A stretch of 64,000 nucleotides of DNA from Sphingobacterium faecium (GTDB lineage: Bacteria; Bacteroidota; Bacteroidia; Sphingobacteriales; Sphingobacteriaceae). The position numbers and the translations under genes were made by a program. The notes under the pieces are model-generated. The model was not told the origin of the DNA. It did no database searches and worked only from the letters and a program-made list of their open reading frames with translations. The DNA lies in contig NZ_QBKH01000002.1 of assembly GCF_003054045.1 (NCBI RefSeq), positions 434,001 to 498,000 of the forward strand. Reading direction: 5' to 3'. Positions 9,881 to 18,103 of the stretch are shown here, one piece after another; the first letter of the stretch is position 1, and every line of letters begins with the position of its first letter.

Positions 9881-11377
9881 ATGAAACGTAAAAATAATAA
9901 TACTATGATATATACACTCTTGTTGTCCTGTTTAATGACGGCAACATCATGTAACCGAGACAGCTATACACCTTCTGCTATAGATTCGATAAAAGATAAT
10001 GGCGATATCACCATATATACGACAACAAATACCCGTTCGCAAGATTTTAGTAAAGGGTTTATAGATTTCAGTACAAAATTTAATATGTCGCCCAATACGA
10101 TCACCTTAGATCCTACTCAAAAGTTTCAGACTATGGATGGTTTTGGTGCAGCAATAACGGGATCTACTTGTTACAATCTGATGAAGATGACTCAAGAAGA
10201 TCGGACAAAATTTTTAACAGAAACTTTCTCCGATGACAAAGGTATGGGAATGAACTACATTCGCATTGCTATTGGATGTTCGGATTTCTCTCTCAGTGAG
10301 TATACCTGTTGGGATAAAGAAGGTAAGGAAAACTTTGCTTTGCAGTCAGAAGAGAAACAATATGTTCTGCCGGTATTGAAAGAAATACTTGCCATCAACC
10401 CATCGATCAAAATTATGGGATCTCCTTGGACTGCACCAAAATGGATGAAAGTGAACAATCTAACAGATTTAAAACCTTTCGATTCTTGGACAAGCGGTCA
10501 GTTAAATCCTAAATATTACCAAGATTATGGATGGTATTTTGTACAGTGGCTGCAGGCCATGAAAAAAGAAGGAATCCATGTTTCTTCGATTACAGTTCAA
10601 AATGAACCTTTAAATCGTGGAAATTCGGCTTCTATGTATATGACTTGGCAAGAGCAACAGGCTTTTATTAAACAAGCCTTAGGTCCACAGTTGAAGGCTG
10701 CTTCTTTAGATACAAAAATCTATGCCTTTGATCATAATTATAATTATGATAATATCGCAGATCAAAACGATTATCCAGTAAAAATTTATAATGATGCCGG
10801 AGCAGCTTCCTTTATTGCTGGTGCAGCATTTCATAATTATGGTGGTGATAAAGCGGAGTTATTGGATATCCATAATCAACGTCCAGATAAAGAATTGGTA
10901 TTTACTGAAACATCTATTGGTGAATGGAATGAAGGCCGTAATCTTGAAAAGAGACTGATGGAAGATATGCGTGAGGTCGCTTTAGGAACTGTTAATAATT
11001 GGAGTAGAGCAGTCATTGTTTGGAATCTGATGTTGGATAATGATAAAGGCCCGAATCGCGACGGAGGTTGTCAAACCTGTTATGGTGCAGTAGATATCAG
11101 TAAATCTAACTTTAAAAAGATTACACGCAATTCTCATTATTACATTGTGGGGCATCTTTCAGCGGTCGTAAAATCTGGAGCGGTGCGCATTGGAGCAAGC
11201 GGTTACACGGCGGAAGGACTGATCTATACGGCATTTAAAAATATAGATGGTTCTTATGCCCTAGTATTGCTAAATGATGCTAATGAGAATAGAAAAATCA
11301 CCATAAATGATACAAAAAATCACTTTAGCTACGAAGTTCCCGCTAAATCGGTGGTTTCTTATCGTTGGGCTAATTAA
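9881..11377 (+). CDS. GH30 glycoside hydrolase lipoprotein, probable endo-beta-1,6-glucanase
   Basis: A 498-aa GH30 enzyme with a lipoprotein signal (Cys24 in ATSC). The barrel shows GFGAAITGSTCYNL, RIAIGCSDFS, TVQNEPLN (Glu242, acid/base) and FTETSIGEW (Glu343, nucleophile), and ends with a small beta domain. GH30 includes beta-1,6-glucanases, glucosylceramidases and xylanases. The gene order SusC-SusD-GH30-binding lipoprotein resembles the B. thetaiotaomicron beta-1,6-glucan locus, so a fungal beta-1,6-glucanase of subfamily 3 type is the best guess. As a lipoprotein it probably acts at the surface, making oligosaccharides for the SusC/SusD pair. A glucocerebrosidase-like activity cannot be excluded. 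Confidence 0.9.
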   Translation: MKRKNNNTMIYTLLLSCLMTATSCNRDSYTPSAIDSIKDNGDITIYTTTNTRSQDFSKGFIDFSTKFNMSPNTITLDPTQKFQTMDGFGAAITGSTCYNLMKMTQEDRTKFLTETFSDDKGMGMNYIRIAIGCSDFSLSEYTCWDKEGKENFALQSEEKQYVLPVLKEILAINPSIKIMGSPWTAPKWMKVNNLTDLKPFDSWTSGQLNPKYYQDYGWYFVQWLQAMKKEGIHVSSITVQNEPLNRGNSASMYMTWQEQQAFIKQALGPQLKAASLDTKIYAFDHNYNYDNIADQNDYPVKIYNDAGAASFIAGAAFHNYGGDKAELLDIHNQRPDKELVFTETSIGEWNEGRNLEKRLMEDMREVALGTVNNWSRAVIVWNLMLDNDKGPNRDGGCQTCYGAVDISKSNFKKITRNSHYYIVGHLSAVVKSGAVRIGASGYTAEGLIYTAFKNIDGSYALVLLNDANENRKITINDTKNHFSYEVPAKSVVSYRWAN

Positions 11378-11388
11378 AATATGACATT

Positions 11389-12729
11389 ATGAAAAGACTT
11401 ATTTTAAATTTCCTGTTGGGTACGGCTGCACTAGCAGCTTTGTATTCCTGTAAAAAGGATGAAAAATATGTGTATCAAATAGGAGAACCTAAAATCGAAC
11501 TGAAATCCGATGTTTCATCGGCTCATTTTGGAGATAGTTTAGTATTTAAACTCCACGCATCGGATCAAGAAATAGCATTGTCAACAGTAAAAGTACAACT
11601 GTTTTTTACCGATGATAAAGTCTCTGAAACTATTATTCGCACAAAAGAGAACGGGGAATATAGCGGAAAGATTTTGATACCCTTCTATAAGAATATTCCA
11701 AACGGAAAGGCGACATTGAAATTTGTCTTGCAGAATATAAGTCAAAAAACGACTGAGCAAGCGTATGAAATTGAGTTGACTAGACCTGATTTTCCTTACT
11801 TGAATTTAGTAACTGAATCTAAATCGTATAAAATGGAAAAAGTAGGGCCAAATGAATATGCTGCGACAGAAAGTTTTCCATTTTCTGTAAAGGGATATAT
11901 TCATGCCCCTAAGGTAGGAGCACAAGGAAATGAAATGAATTTTGGATGGGTAAATAATGCGGTAGACTTTGGTTCTATTACAGAAATTCCATTTTCTAAC
12001 TCAACTTCAGGTGTATATAGTATCAAGTTTAACACCTTGACTTATGCAGCATCACCTTTTATTATAGCATATGCTATTAATGGAACTGTGTATAGCCGTA
12101 TTGACGATGATCATTTCAAAGCAGAACTGGAATTGAAAAATGGAGAAAAAGTAACGATAGATGGGATTGAAGACCTCAAAGATTGGTGGATTGATCCCGA
12201 TTATTTTACTCAAAAATCAGATGGAACAATCAATTTCAATGGTATCAATGGTAAATACCGTGTGACAGCAGATTTTAAAATGAAATATTTTGTTGTAGAA
12301 GCGATGGATGGAGCAAACTTAGCGACTTTAAAAGCAGATGGTACAGGAGCCATTTGGATTATTGGCGAGGGTATTGGTAAACCAAATATTGCAGCTAATC
12401 AAGTCGGGTGGAATACGGATAAGGCCTTATGTTTAGTACCTATAGGTAATAAAAAGTATCAAATTACGGTTAAAGCAGGTGAGTCTATTCATAAAGACAA
12501 TATCAACTTTAAGTTTTTCCACCAAAAAAATTGGGGAGGTGAGTTTGGAGCAACAACGATCAGTACTGAAAGTGATTTAATATTTATTGGCACTGGAACA
12601 AATGGTCGAGATTCGGGTAACCTCGGCATTGTTGCTGGTAAATCACTTACTGTAGGTGAAAGTTATATCCTAACGGTAGATCTGAGCCAAGGGAATAGCA
12701 AAGCAGTGTTGACTGTAGTAAAAAAATAG
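11389..12729 (+). CDS. Surface glycan-binding lipoprotein (DUF5016/DUF5125/DUF5121-like, SGBP)
   Basis: A 446-aa lipoprotein with lipobox LYSC (Cys21). The mature part is all beta: an N-terminal Ig-like domain (about 25-130, like DUF5016), then two further beta domains rich in aromatic residues (for example WWIDPDYF and FFHQKNWGGEFG). No catalytic motif is visible. It is the last gene of the operon, 11 bases after the GH30 gene, where such loci usually encode a SusE/SusF-like or SGBP protein that holds polysaccharide at the surface. The domain names are recalled from family architecture and have not been checked by search. A strong terminator follows. Confidence 0.82.
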   Translation: MKRLILNFLLGTAALAALYSCKKDEKYVYQIGEPKIELKSDVSSAHFGDSLVFKLHASDQEIALSTVKVQLFFTDDKVSETIIRTKENGEYSGKILIPFYKNIPNGKATLKFVLQNISQKTTEQAYEIELTRPDFPYLNLVTESKSYKMEKVGPNEYAATESFPFSVKGYIHAPKVGAQGNEMNFGWVNNAVDFGSITEIPFSNSTSGVYSIKFNTLTYAASPFIIAYAINGTVYSRIDDDHFKAELELKNGEKVTIDGIEDLKDWWIDPDYFTQKSDGTINFNGINGKYRVTADFKMKYFVVEAMDGANLATLKADGTGAIWIIGEGIGKPNIAANQVGWNTDKALCLVPIGNKKYQITVKAGESIHKDNINFKFFHQKNWGGEFGATTISTESDLIFIGTGTNGRDSGNLGIVAGKSLTVGESYILTVDLSQGNSKAVLTVVKK

Positions 12730-12777
12730 GTCATCAGTGCATAACAATAAAAGGTAATATTGACCAAATAACTAAGC

Positions 12778-12812
12778 GATAATAAGACATTTCAGACAAA
12801 ATGTCTATTATC
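12778..12812 (+). repeat. Imperfect hairpin after the glycan operon
   Basis: A 14-bp stem with a one-base bulge (12778-12792 with 12798-12812) has a short loop and no T run. It lies 49 bases after the operon's last stop codon and 14 bases before the true terminator, so it may protect the mRNA 3' end. Confidence 0.5.
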
Positions 12813-12826
12813 AACGCAACTATTGC

Positions 12827-12866
12827 AAAGGGCTTGTACAAACATAATTGTACAAGCCCTTTTATA
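12827..12866 (+). terminator. Strong terminator of the GH30 glycan operon
   Basis: A 15-bp perfect stem (12827-12841 with 12848-12862), a 6-base loop and a T-rich tail. Confidence 0.9.
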
Positions 12867-13329
12867 TATGTAGTTTTTTTGCCCAATAACAATTCTTCAT
12901 TCGATTCTATAAATCCAACCTTTTGATTTTCCAATTTCAGTTATATATAAGTTTTTATAGCGGATGTGTTACTGATCATTTTGATAAAACCCTATCATTT
13001 TGATTGACAATTGTGTCCGTAGTTTGGCTTGAATTGTAATGAAATTGTTGTTTTAATGTCTGTTTTCATTGTTTTTGTGCTGATGGCACGTTATTCGTAG
13101 TAGTGGCAAATAAGTTGGCAAAAGAATGATAGAGAAAACGAGAATAATGCCGTGGATTTGGTATGATTTTGATCAATCAATCTTAGAAAAAATAAATGAG
13201 TATAATATATTGGAGAAAAAATCGTAAAAAATAAGGGTACGAGTCAATATGAGATATGTTTTATCGTTTTTGATGGAAGAACCTTTGTTAAAACTTAATA
13301 ACTAAATCAAGGCAAATAGAAAAAATAAT
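12867..13329. other. Long intergenic region, no gene recognised
   Basis: About 460 AT-rich bases between the glycan-operon terminator and the 120-aa gene. No credible frame or RNA structure was seen. It presumably holds the promoter for the gene at 13330, but no convincing TAnnTTTG element could be placed. Confidence 0.5.
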
Positions 13330-13692
13330 ATGGATACAATTAATGAGAATAAAGCAACGGATTATATAACTGCTTATTATAAAGAAATACATGACGAAAT
13401 ACGTCAATTGTCTAGTCGGGAAAACTTCGCAGGTATTCTTCAGGCAGCTGTGAATTTCTTGAAACTTTTACTTACAAATGGGCAAATACAAAAGATTGGA
13501 GATCGAATCAAAGTGATGGGGTGGTTGCATAAACGCGGAAATGAATACGTGAAATTTATCATTGAAAACTTGTTTGTGAGATCATTTGATGGGATGAAAA
13601 GAAGATGCACGGCAGTAGAGTGGAATAACTTATACAAAGGTATCCCTGTTGCTTTGAAGAAAGTATATATTGCACAAAAAGCATTAGCATAA
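13330..13692 (+). CDS. Small conserved-looking protein, possibly DUF7674-like
   Basis: A 120-aa cytoplasmic protein, helical throughout, with no signal peptide or membrane segment. The block GNEYVKFIIENLFVRSF followed by VEWNNLYKGIPVALKKVYIAQ recalls the small Bacteroidota family DUF7674, but this is from memory and untested. The function of that family is unknown to me. It stands alone, with a long AT-rich leader and an unusually long inverted repeat just after the stop codon. Codon use looks like that of its neighbours. Confidence 0.6.
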   Translation: MDTINENKATDYITAYYKEIHDEIRQLSSRENFAGILQAAVNFLKLLLTNGQIQKIGDRIKVMGWLHKRGNEYVKFIIENLFVRSFDGMKRRCTAVEWNNLYKGIPVALKKVYIAQKALA

Positions 13693-13712
13693 CCTAGATT
13701 TGTTGTTATATT

Positions 13713-13766
13713 ATTAAAATCAGATTGGGTATCCAGTATATATTGGATACCCAATCTGATTTTAAT
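13713..13766. terminator. Very long perfect hairpin between convergent genes (bidirectional terminator)
   Basis: A 23-bp perfect inverted repeat (13713-13735 with 13744-13766) around an 8-base AT loop. The arms begin and end in A/T-rich sequence, so a hairpin with a U-rich tail would form on either strand. It lies between the plus-strand gene ending at 13692 and the minus-strand gene ending at 13812. The length is well above that of most terminators in the window. Confidence 0.75.
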
Positions 13767-13811
13767 AACTCCGATGTACTTCTTATACGTCTAGACCTAA
13801 TTGCCATACAT

Positions 13812-14336
13812 CTATAACCCTAAAATAGATTTTAGATCTTTTAATTCCTTTCTAAAAGACCAGCTTACTGCTGATTCTGCTAGAACAAATAAGATGAATA
13901 CAGTTGTCAAGCTCATGATGATTAAATTGATTTGACTTGGTATCAATATTTCTATTTTATTGATAAGGGATATGAGGGTTATTTTATTGAAGTAACAATA
14001 AACAATGCCAAAACCAGATGCAATAAAAGTTGTGATATAATGAAAGCTTTTGTAATGAGCTAATTCGATACGTAGTTCATGGTAAAACCAGTTTGCATCT
14101 TGTATATTTTCGGAATTGATGTTCTCTGCCTTTTTATAAAAGGAATAAAACTTACAGAGATAATAGATGGCAAAGATCAGCATGATGGTATAAAAGAAAT
14201 AGTAGACAAGAGCAAGCTGCTTGGTAAATCCAAAATAGGTGGGTAAAAAAGCAAGAAGGAGCATGCCCAGCACCTGTGCTAAAAATTCAATTTTCATTTT
14301 CGATTTGACCGACCGGATGATGTTTAATGTATTCAT
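13812..14336 (-). CDS. Unrecognised four-helix integral membrane protein
   Basis: A 174-aa protein with four hydrophobic segments (about residues 18-40, 43-68, 98-122 and 132-158) and a charged loop after the second pair of helices. Both termini are probably cytoplasmic. No family motif was recognised. It is transcribed convergently with the 120-aa gene and has no operon partner. The start at 14336 is the only upstream ATG and is followed by a basic N-terminus. Confidence 0.7.
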   Translation of the reverse strand: MNTLNIIRSVKSKMKIEFLAQVLGMLLLAFLPTYFGFTKQLALVYYFFYTIMLIFAIYYLCKFYSFYKKAENINSENIQDANWFYHELRIELAHYKSFHYITTFIASGFGIVYCYFNKITLISLINKIEILIPSQINLIIMSLTTVFILFVLAESAVSWSFRKELKDLKSILGL

Positions 14337-14557
14337 ATTTTTTTAGTTTAAAATTGTTATAATTTAATGTACATGCAGTAAGTAACCAGAATTTGCAAAC
14401 GTTACAATTTTTTTTAATCTTTTTAAAACTAGGATCTAGTGCTTCTCTAATTTATTCTAAATTGTAAGCTAACCTTATTTTTATGAATTTATTCAGACAG
14501 TTCTGTATCCGTTGGATTCTTGTATCTTCTTGCTAATTCATACCTTTGTCATTGAAA

Positions 14558-15319
14558 ATGAAGAAAAGTAGATTTTTTATCGAGGTAGCTTATTTTGGAA
14601 AGAATTACCATGGATGGCAGGTTCAAAACAACGCCGTTTCTGTTCAAGAAAGATTGAATGATGCATTAGCTATTTTATTGCGTGTGCCGACGGAAACGAT
14701 TGGAGCGGGAAGAACAGATGCTGGTGTTCATGCAAAACAGTTATTCGTTCATTTTGATGCAGATGCGACAGGAATATTGGCCAATCCAGAGCGTTTTTTA
14801 TATGCGTTAAATGGACTTTTGCCTCATGATATTTCCGTTAAATCCGTCGTTCCGATACATGAAGATGCACATGCACGTTTTGATGCGATACGCCGTTCTT
14901 ATGAGTACCATCTTCACTTTGAGAAAGATCCTTTTAGATATGAATACTCTTCATTTCTAAGGGATATTCCCGATGTTGAAAAAATGAACAAAGCTGCGGA
15001 ATTTTTGTTAGGAAAAAAGGATTTCAGTTGTTTTAGCAAATCGAATACACAAGTATTTACCAATATATGTACCATATCAAGAGCGCAATGGATCTGGGAG
15101 GACGAAGGAAAACTTGTTTTTCATATTACCGCGGATCGATTCTTGCGTAATATGGTACGTGCTGTAGTCGGAACATTGTTGGAGATCGGAATAAAAGGTA
15201 AACCAATTTCATTTATGGAAGAAGTCATCGCGAGTCAGAATCGATCAATGGCAGGAACATCAGTTCCAGCTCATGGCTTATATTTGACTGAAGTGGCCTA
15301 TCCTTACCCTGTAAATTAG
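14558..15319 (+). CDS. truA: tRNA pseudouridine(38-40) synthase TruA
   Basis: A 253-aa enzyme that isomerises uridines 38-40 in the tRNA anticodon arm. The family signature GAGRTDAGVHA carries the catalytic Asp54; the N-terminal EVAYFGKNYHGWQ and the C-terminal FLRNMVRAVVGTLLEIG are also typical. The ATG at 14558 is chosen over an in-frame TTG at 14546 because KKSRFFIEVAYFG matches the usual TruA N-terminus. The ABC transporter gene begins 5 bases after the stop, so the two are probably co-transcribed. Confidence 0.97.
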   Translation: MKKSRFFIEVAYFGKNYHGWQVQNNAVSVQERLNDALAILLRVPTETIGAGRTDAGVHAKQLFVHFDADATGILANPERFLYALNGLLPHDISVKSVVPIHEDAHARFDAIRRSYEYHLHFEKDPFRYEYSSFLRDIPDVEKMNKAAEFLLGKKDFSCFSKSNTQVFTNICTISRAQWIWEDEGKLVFHITADRFLRNMVRAVVGTLLEIGIKGKPISFMEEVIASQNRSMAGTSVPAHGLYLTEVAYPYPVN

Positions 15320-15324
15320 AAAAA

Positions 15325-17088
15325 GTGAGTCAAGAGAAAATAGTAGGAAAAACTTATGACGTAAATTTGTTGCGTCGGATGGTCAAATATATGAAGCCTT
15401 ATGGTGGTGTTTTTTGGATATCCGTAGTATTGACGATTTTACTGGCAGCTGTCGCTCCAGCATTACCCATGCTGATCCAGTATACATTGGATAAATACAT
15501 ATTACAATTTAATACAGCAGGATTGAGTTTGATGTTCATCTTGATGATCGTATTGTTAATTGTACAGACACTCGTACGGTATTATCATACTTTAATGACC
15601 AATACCTTGGGGCAATCTGTGATTCGGGATATTCGAATTGAAGTGTTTAATCATATTACAAAACTTCGTTTAAAATATTTTGATCAGACACCTTTAGGGA
15701 AATTGATCACACGTACCATTTCAGATTTAGAGACTATATCAAATATCTTTTCTGAGGGCTTGATCCAAATTATTGGCGATTTATTGCAGCTCATCGTTAT
15801 TCTAGGGGTCATGTTTTATACGGACTGGAAACTAACATTAATTGTATTGGTACCTATGCCGCTTATGGTCGCCGCAACTTATATTTTTAAGGAGGCGATG
15901 AAATCTGCTTTTCAAGATGTTCGTAAATGGGTTTCAAACTTGAATACCTTTTTGCAGGAACATATCTCAGGTATGGGTATTATCAAATACTTTGCGCGTG
16001 AAGAACAGGAGATGGATAAATTTAAAGAGATCAATGGTCACCACCGCAATGCTCATATCCGTGCAAATTGGTATTTTTCTATATTTTTCCCTGTTTTAGA
16101 GATTATCATGGCCATTTCATTAGGTTTGTTGGTCTGGTTTGGAGCTAAACAGATTTTAGGAGATGTGATCTCTCCAGGAGTTGTCGTTGCATTTATCATG
16201 TATATTAATATGATCTTTCGCCCTATCCGAGAATTGATCGATAAATTTAATACCTTACAAATGGGAATGGTGAGTGCTGAACGTATATTTGAAGTATTGG
16301 ATACCGATGAACATACTCCTAATTCAGGAACATTAGAACCCAATCATATTCATGGAGAAATCGAATTTAAAAATGTATGGTTTGCTTACAATGATGAAAA
16401 CTGGGTATTGAGAGATGTTAGTTTTAAAGTTGCTCCAGGTGAAACATTAGCTTTAGTCGGTGCGACGGGGGCAGGAAAATCATCGACCATTAATATTTTA
16501 AGCCGTTTTTACGAAATCAATAAAGGACAGATCTTATTGGATGGTGTTGATATTCGGGAATATGAATTAAATTTTCTTAGAAAAACGATAGCAACTGTAC
16601 TTCAGGATGTATTTTTATTTTCGGATTCCATCTTGCACAATATAGATCTGCACGATGAGCATATCACGCGAGAATCCATTATTGCAGCTGCTAAACAGGT
16701 AGGCGCGCACGATTTTATCATGCGTTTGCCCGGCGGATATGATTATCAGGTTCAAGAAAGAGGAGCCACCCTGTCATCAGGGCAAGCCCAATTGATTTCA
16801 TTTATTAGAGCTTTGGTTCATGATCCTCGTATTTTGGTACTCGATGAAGCTACATCTTCTGTTGATACAGAAACAGAAGAGCTTATCCAACATGCCATCG
16901 ACAATTTGATGGTAGGGAGAACAGCTATAGTGATTGCACATCGATTGTCCACCATTCAAAGAGCAAACAAAATTATCGTATTGGAAAAAGGGGAGATCAT
17001 GGAGGTGGGGACACATCATGAACTACTCAATATCGATGGTTACTATAAGAAATTATACGACCTGCAGTTCCATTCTGCAGGTATTTAA
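15325..17088 (+). CDS. ABC exporter, fused membrane and ATPase domains (MsbA/MdlB type)
   Basis: A 587-aa half-transporter. Six membrane helices occupy roughly residues 1-320, and the ATPase domain follows with Walker A GATGAGKSS, signature LSSGQAQ (an LSGGQ variant), Walker B ILVLDEATS and the H-loop in IAHRLST. The start is GTG, 5 bases after truA, suggesting translational coupling. Such proteins work as homo- or heterodimers and export lipids, drugs or peptides; the substrate cannot be read from sequence. The LSSGQ variant is common in this subgroup and should be functional. A bidirectional-type hairpin follows. Confidence 0.94.
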   Translation: MSQEKIVGKTYDVNLLRRMVKYMKPYGGVFWISVVLTILLAAVAPALPMLIQYTLDKYILQFNTAGLSLMFILMIVLLIVQTLVRYYHTLMTNTLGQSVIRDIRIEVFNHITKLRLKYFDQTPLGKLITRTISDLETISNIFSEGLIQIIGDLLQLIVILGVMFYTDWKLTLIVLVPMPLMVAATYIFKEAMKSAFQDVRKWVSNLNTFLQEHISGMGIIKYFAREEQEMDKFKEINGHHRNAHIRANWYFSIFFPVLEIIMAISLGLLVWFGAKQILGDVISPGVVVAFIMYINMIFRPIRELIDKFNTLQMGMVSAERIFEVLDTDEHTPNSGTLEPNHIHGEIEFKNVWFAYNDENWVLRDVSFKVAPGETLALVGATGAGKSSTINILSRFYEINKGQILLDGVDIREYELNFLRKTIATVLQDVFLFSDSILHNIDLHDEHITRESIIAAAKQVGAHDFIMRLPGGYDYQVQERGATLSSGQAQLISFIRALVHDPRILVLDEATSSVDTETEELIQHAIDNLMVGRTAIVIAHRLSTIQRANKIIVLEKGEIMEVGTHHELLNIDGYYKKLYDLQFHSAGI

Positions 17089-17091
17089 AGC

Positions 17092-17137
17092 ATTCATAAG
17101 CCCATCTTCAAATGTGAGATGGGCTTATGAATATTCT
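17092..17137 (+). terminator. Terminator after the ABC exporter
   Basis: A 16-bp perfect stem (17092-17107 with 17117-17132), a 9-base loop and a T run. It begins 4 bases after the stop codon. Confidence 0.88.
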
Positions 17138-17261
17138 TTTTGCTTGAAGATTGAACTTGTCAATTACTCGTAAACATGTGCTCATGGATAGATCTTTTTA
17201 ATATCATCCAATAGCTGGGAGCAATTTTATTTAGAATTATTGTTTAAAATTAGTGCACAGA

Positions 17262-17789
17262 TCATGCTTTTTCAATGCAGCTGTCTTTAGCGATAGTTTC
17301 TTCTGCTGGTATATGGATATTGGCCGTAATCTCAGATCCCCGTCCGATCAATACATGGCTACCGATAGTACTATTGGGACCAATATTCACAAAATCTTCA
17401 ATAATCGTATTACTGGCAATGACAGCATTACTGCTGATGATGCAGTGATTACCGATTTGCACATCAGGTGCTATCGATGCTCCTGGTAAGATAATCGTAC
17501 CCCTGCCGATGTCCGCTCTTTTTGAAATATGAGCTTGGGGATGAAGAAGAGAACAGTATTCCCAACTAGGATTTTCTAAAACAATGCGTTGACGTAACCC
17601 CGGATCATAAACCGCAATGAAAAACTGTTCATCATAACTTTTTACCTCATGATGAAGATTAACCGGATAATCAAAAACAGATGCTATTAGCAATGATTTA
17701 TCAATAAGACCTGAAATACCGATATGTAGTTCCTCGGCTGTTTCGACAGCAACTTTAGCGTGTGCTGTAGCGCCATAAATATATAACAT
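17262..17789 (-). CDS. NeuD/PglD-type sugar O/N-acyltransferase (left-handed beta-helix)
   Basis: A 175-aa protein with an N-terminal Rossmann-like part (MLYIYGATAHAKVAVE) and a C-terminal hexapeptide-repeat helix (about 85-170: IGRGTIILPGASIAPDVQIG and following). This is the layout of the sialic acid O-acetyltransferase NeuD family and of PglD. It is shorter than the usual 200-215 residues; the shortening seems to be in the N-terminal domain. Such genes normally sit in surface-polysaccharide clusters, but no glycosyltransferase is nearby, so this is an orphan copy. The acyl donor is probably acetyl-CoA (family knowledge). Confidence 0.82.
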   Translation of the reverse strand: MLYIYGATAHAKVAVETAEELHIGISGLIDKSLLIASVFDYPVNLHHEVKSYDEQFFIAVYDPGLRQRIVLENPSWEYCSLLHPQAHISKRADIGRGTIILPGASIAPDVQIGNHCIISSNAVIASNTIIEDFVNIGPNSTIGSHVLIGRGSEITANIHIPAEETIAKDSCIEKA

Positions 17790-18029
17790 AGCACAAAAGT
17801 AAAAATAAGCAAATCAAAAGTTCAATTTAATTGTTATTATGAGGAGTTCTTATGATAAGGGTTCATTTTGTTATTCTAATTGCTAATTTCTTACCAATAG
17901 ATCAAAATGACTGCAGGTAAAAAGATCATGGGGGGCGCTCATCAGGAAGGATTTAAAGAATCATTACAAATGCGTATGAAAGCTGATAGGTGTTCTTTAC
18001 AATAGCTCATAACGCATAAATTTGCTTTT

Positions 18030-18061
18030 GATTATAAACTAAATATATTGTGTTTATAATC
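18030..18061. promoter_or_regulatory. Candidate operator: 10-bp perfect inverted repeat over the DUF4293 promoter
   Basis: GATTATAAAC and GTTTATAATC are perfect complements with a 12-base spacer. The repeat contains the presumed -33 TTG (18048-18050), a position suited to a repressor or activator dimer. Confidence 0.45.
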
Positions 18062-18078
18062 AAATTTATCTAAGTTTG
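18048..18078 (+). promoter_or_regulatory. Bacteroidota-type promoter for the DUF4293 gene
   Basis: TTG at 18048-18050 and TAAGTTTG at 18071-18078 are 20 bases apart, matching the TTTG / TAnnTTTG arrangement. The start codon lies 26 bases further on. Confidence 0.6.
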
Positions 18079-18103
18079 TCATCAATCAATTTAATATATA
18101 AAA

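Larger units (their letters stand above)
17790..18103. other. Divergent intergenic region with a promoter and inverted repeat
   Basis: A 314-base gap between a minus-strand acetyltransferase and the plus-strand DUF4293 gene. It holds a promoter-like pair and an inverted repeat near 18030-18078 (listed separately). A 32-codon frame at 17907-18005 cannot be supported as a gene. Confidence 0.5.

Noticed and set aside
9881..11377. GH30 gene as a glucosylceramidase
   Set aside because: Possible by family, but the surface lipoprotein signal and SusC/SusD/SGBP context favour a polysaccharide substrate.
12734..12934. Minus-strand 66-codon frame after the glycan operon
   Set aside because: It runs through the operon's hairpin and terminator and has no family resemblance.
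13092..13110. Possible sigma-54 promoter (TGGCACG at the -24 side)
   Set aside because: The -12 side reads TCGT where TTGC is needed; the match is too weak.
17907..18005. 32-codon small frame upstream of DUF4293
   Set aside because: It has an ATG and plausible composition but no promoter, conservation evidence or recognised family; kept only as a note.
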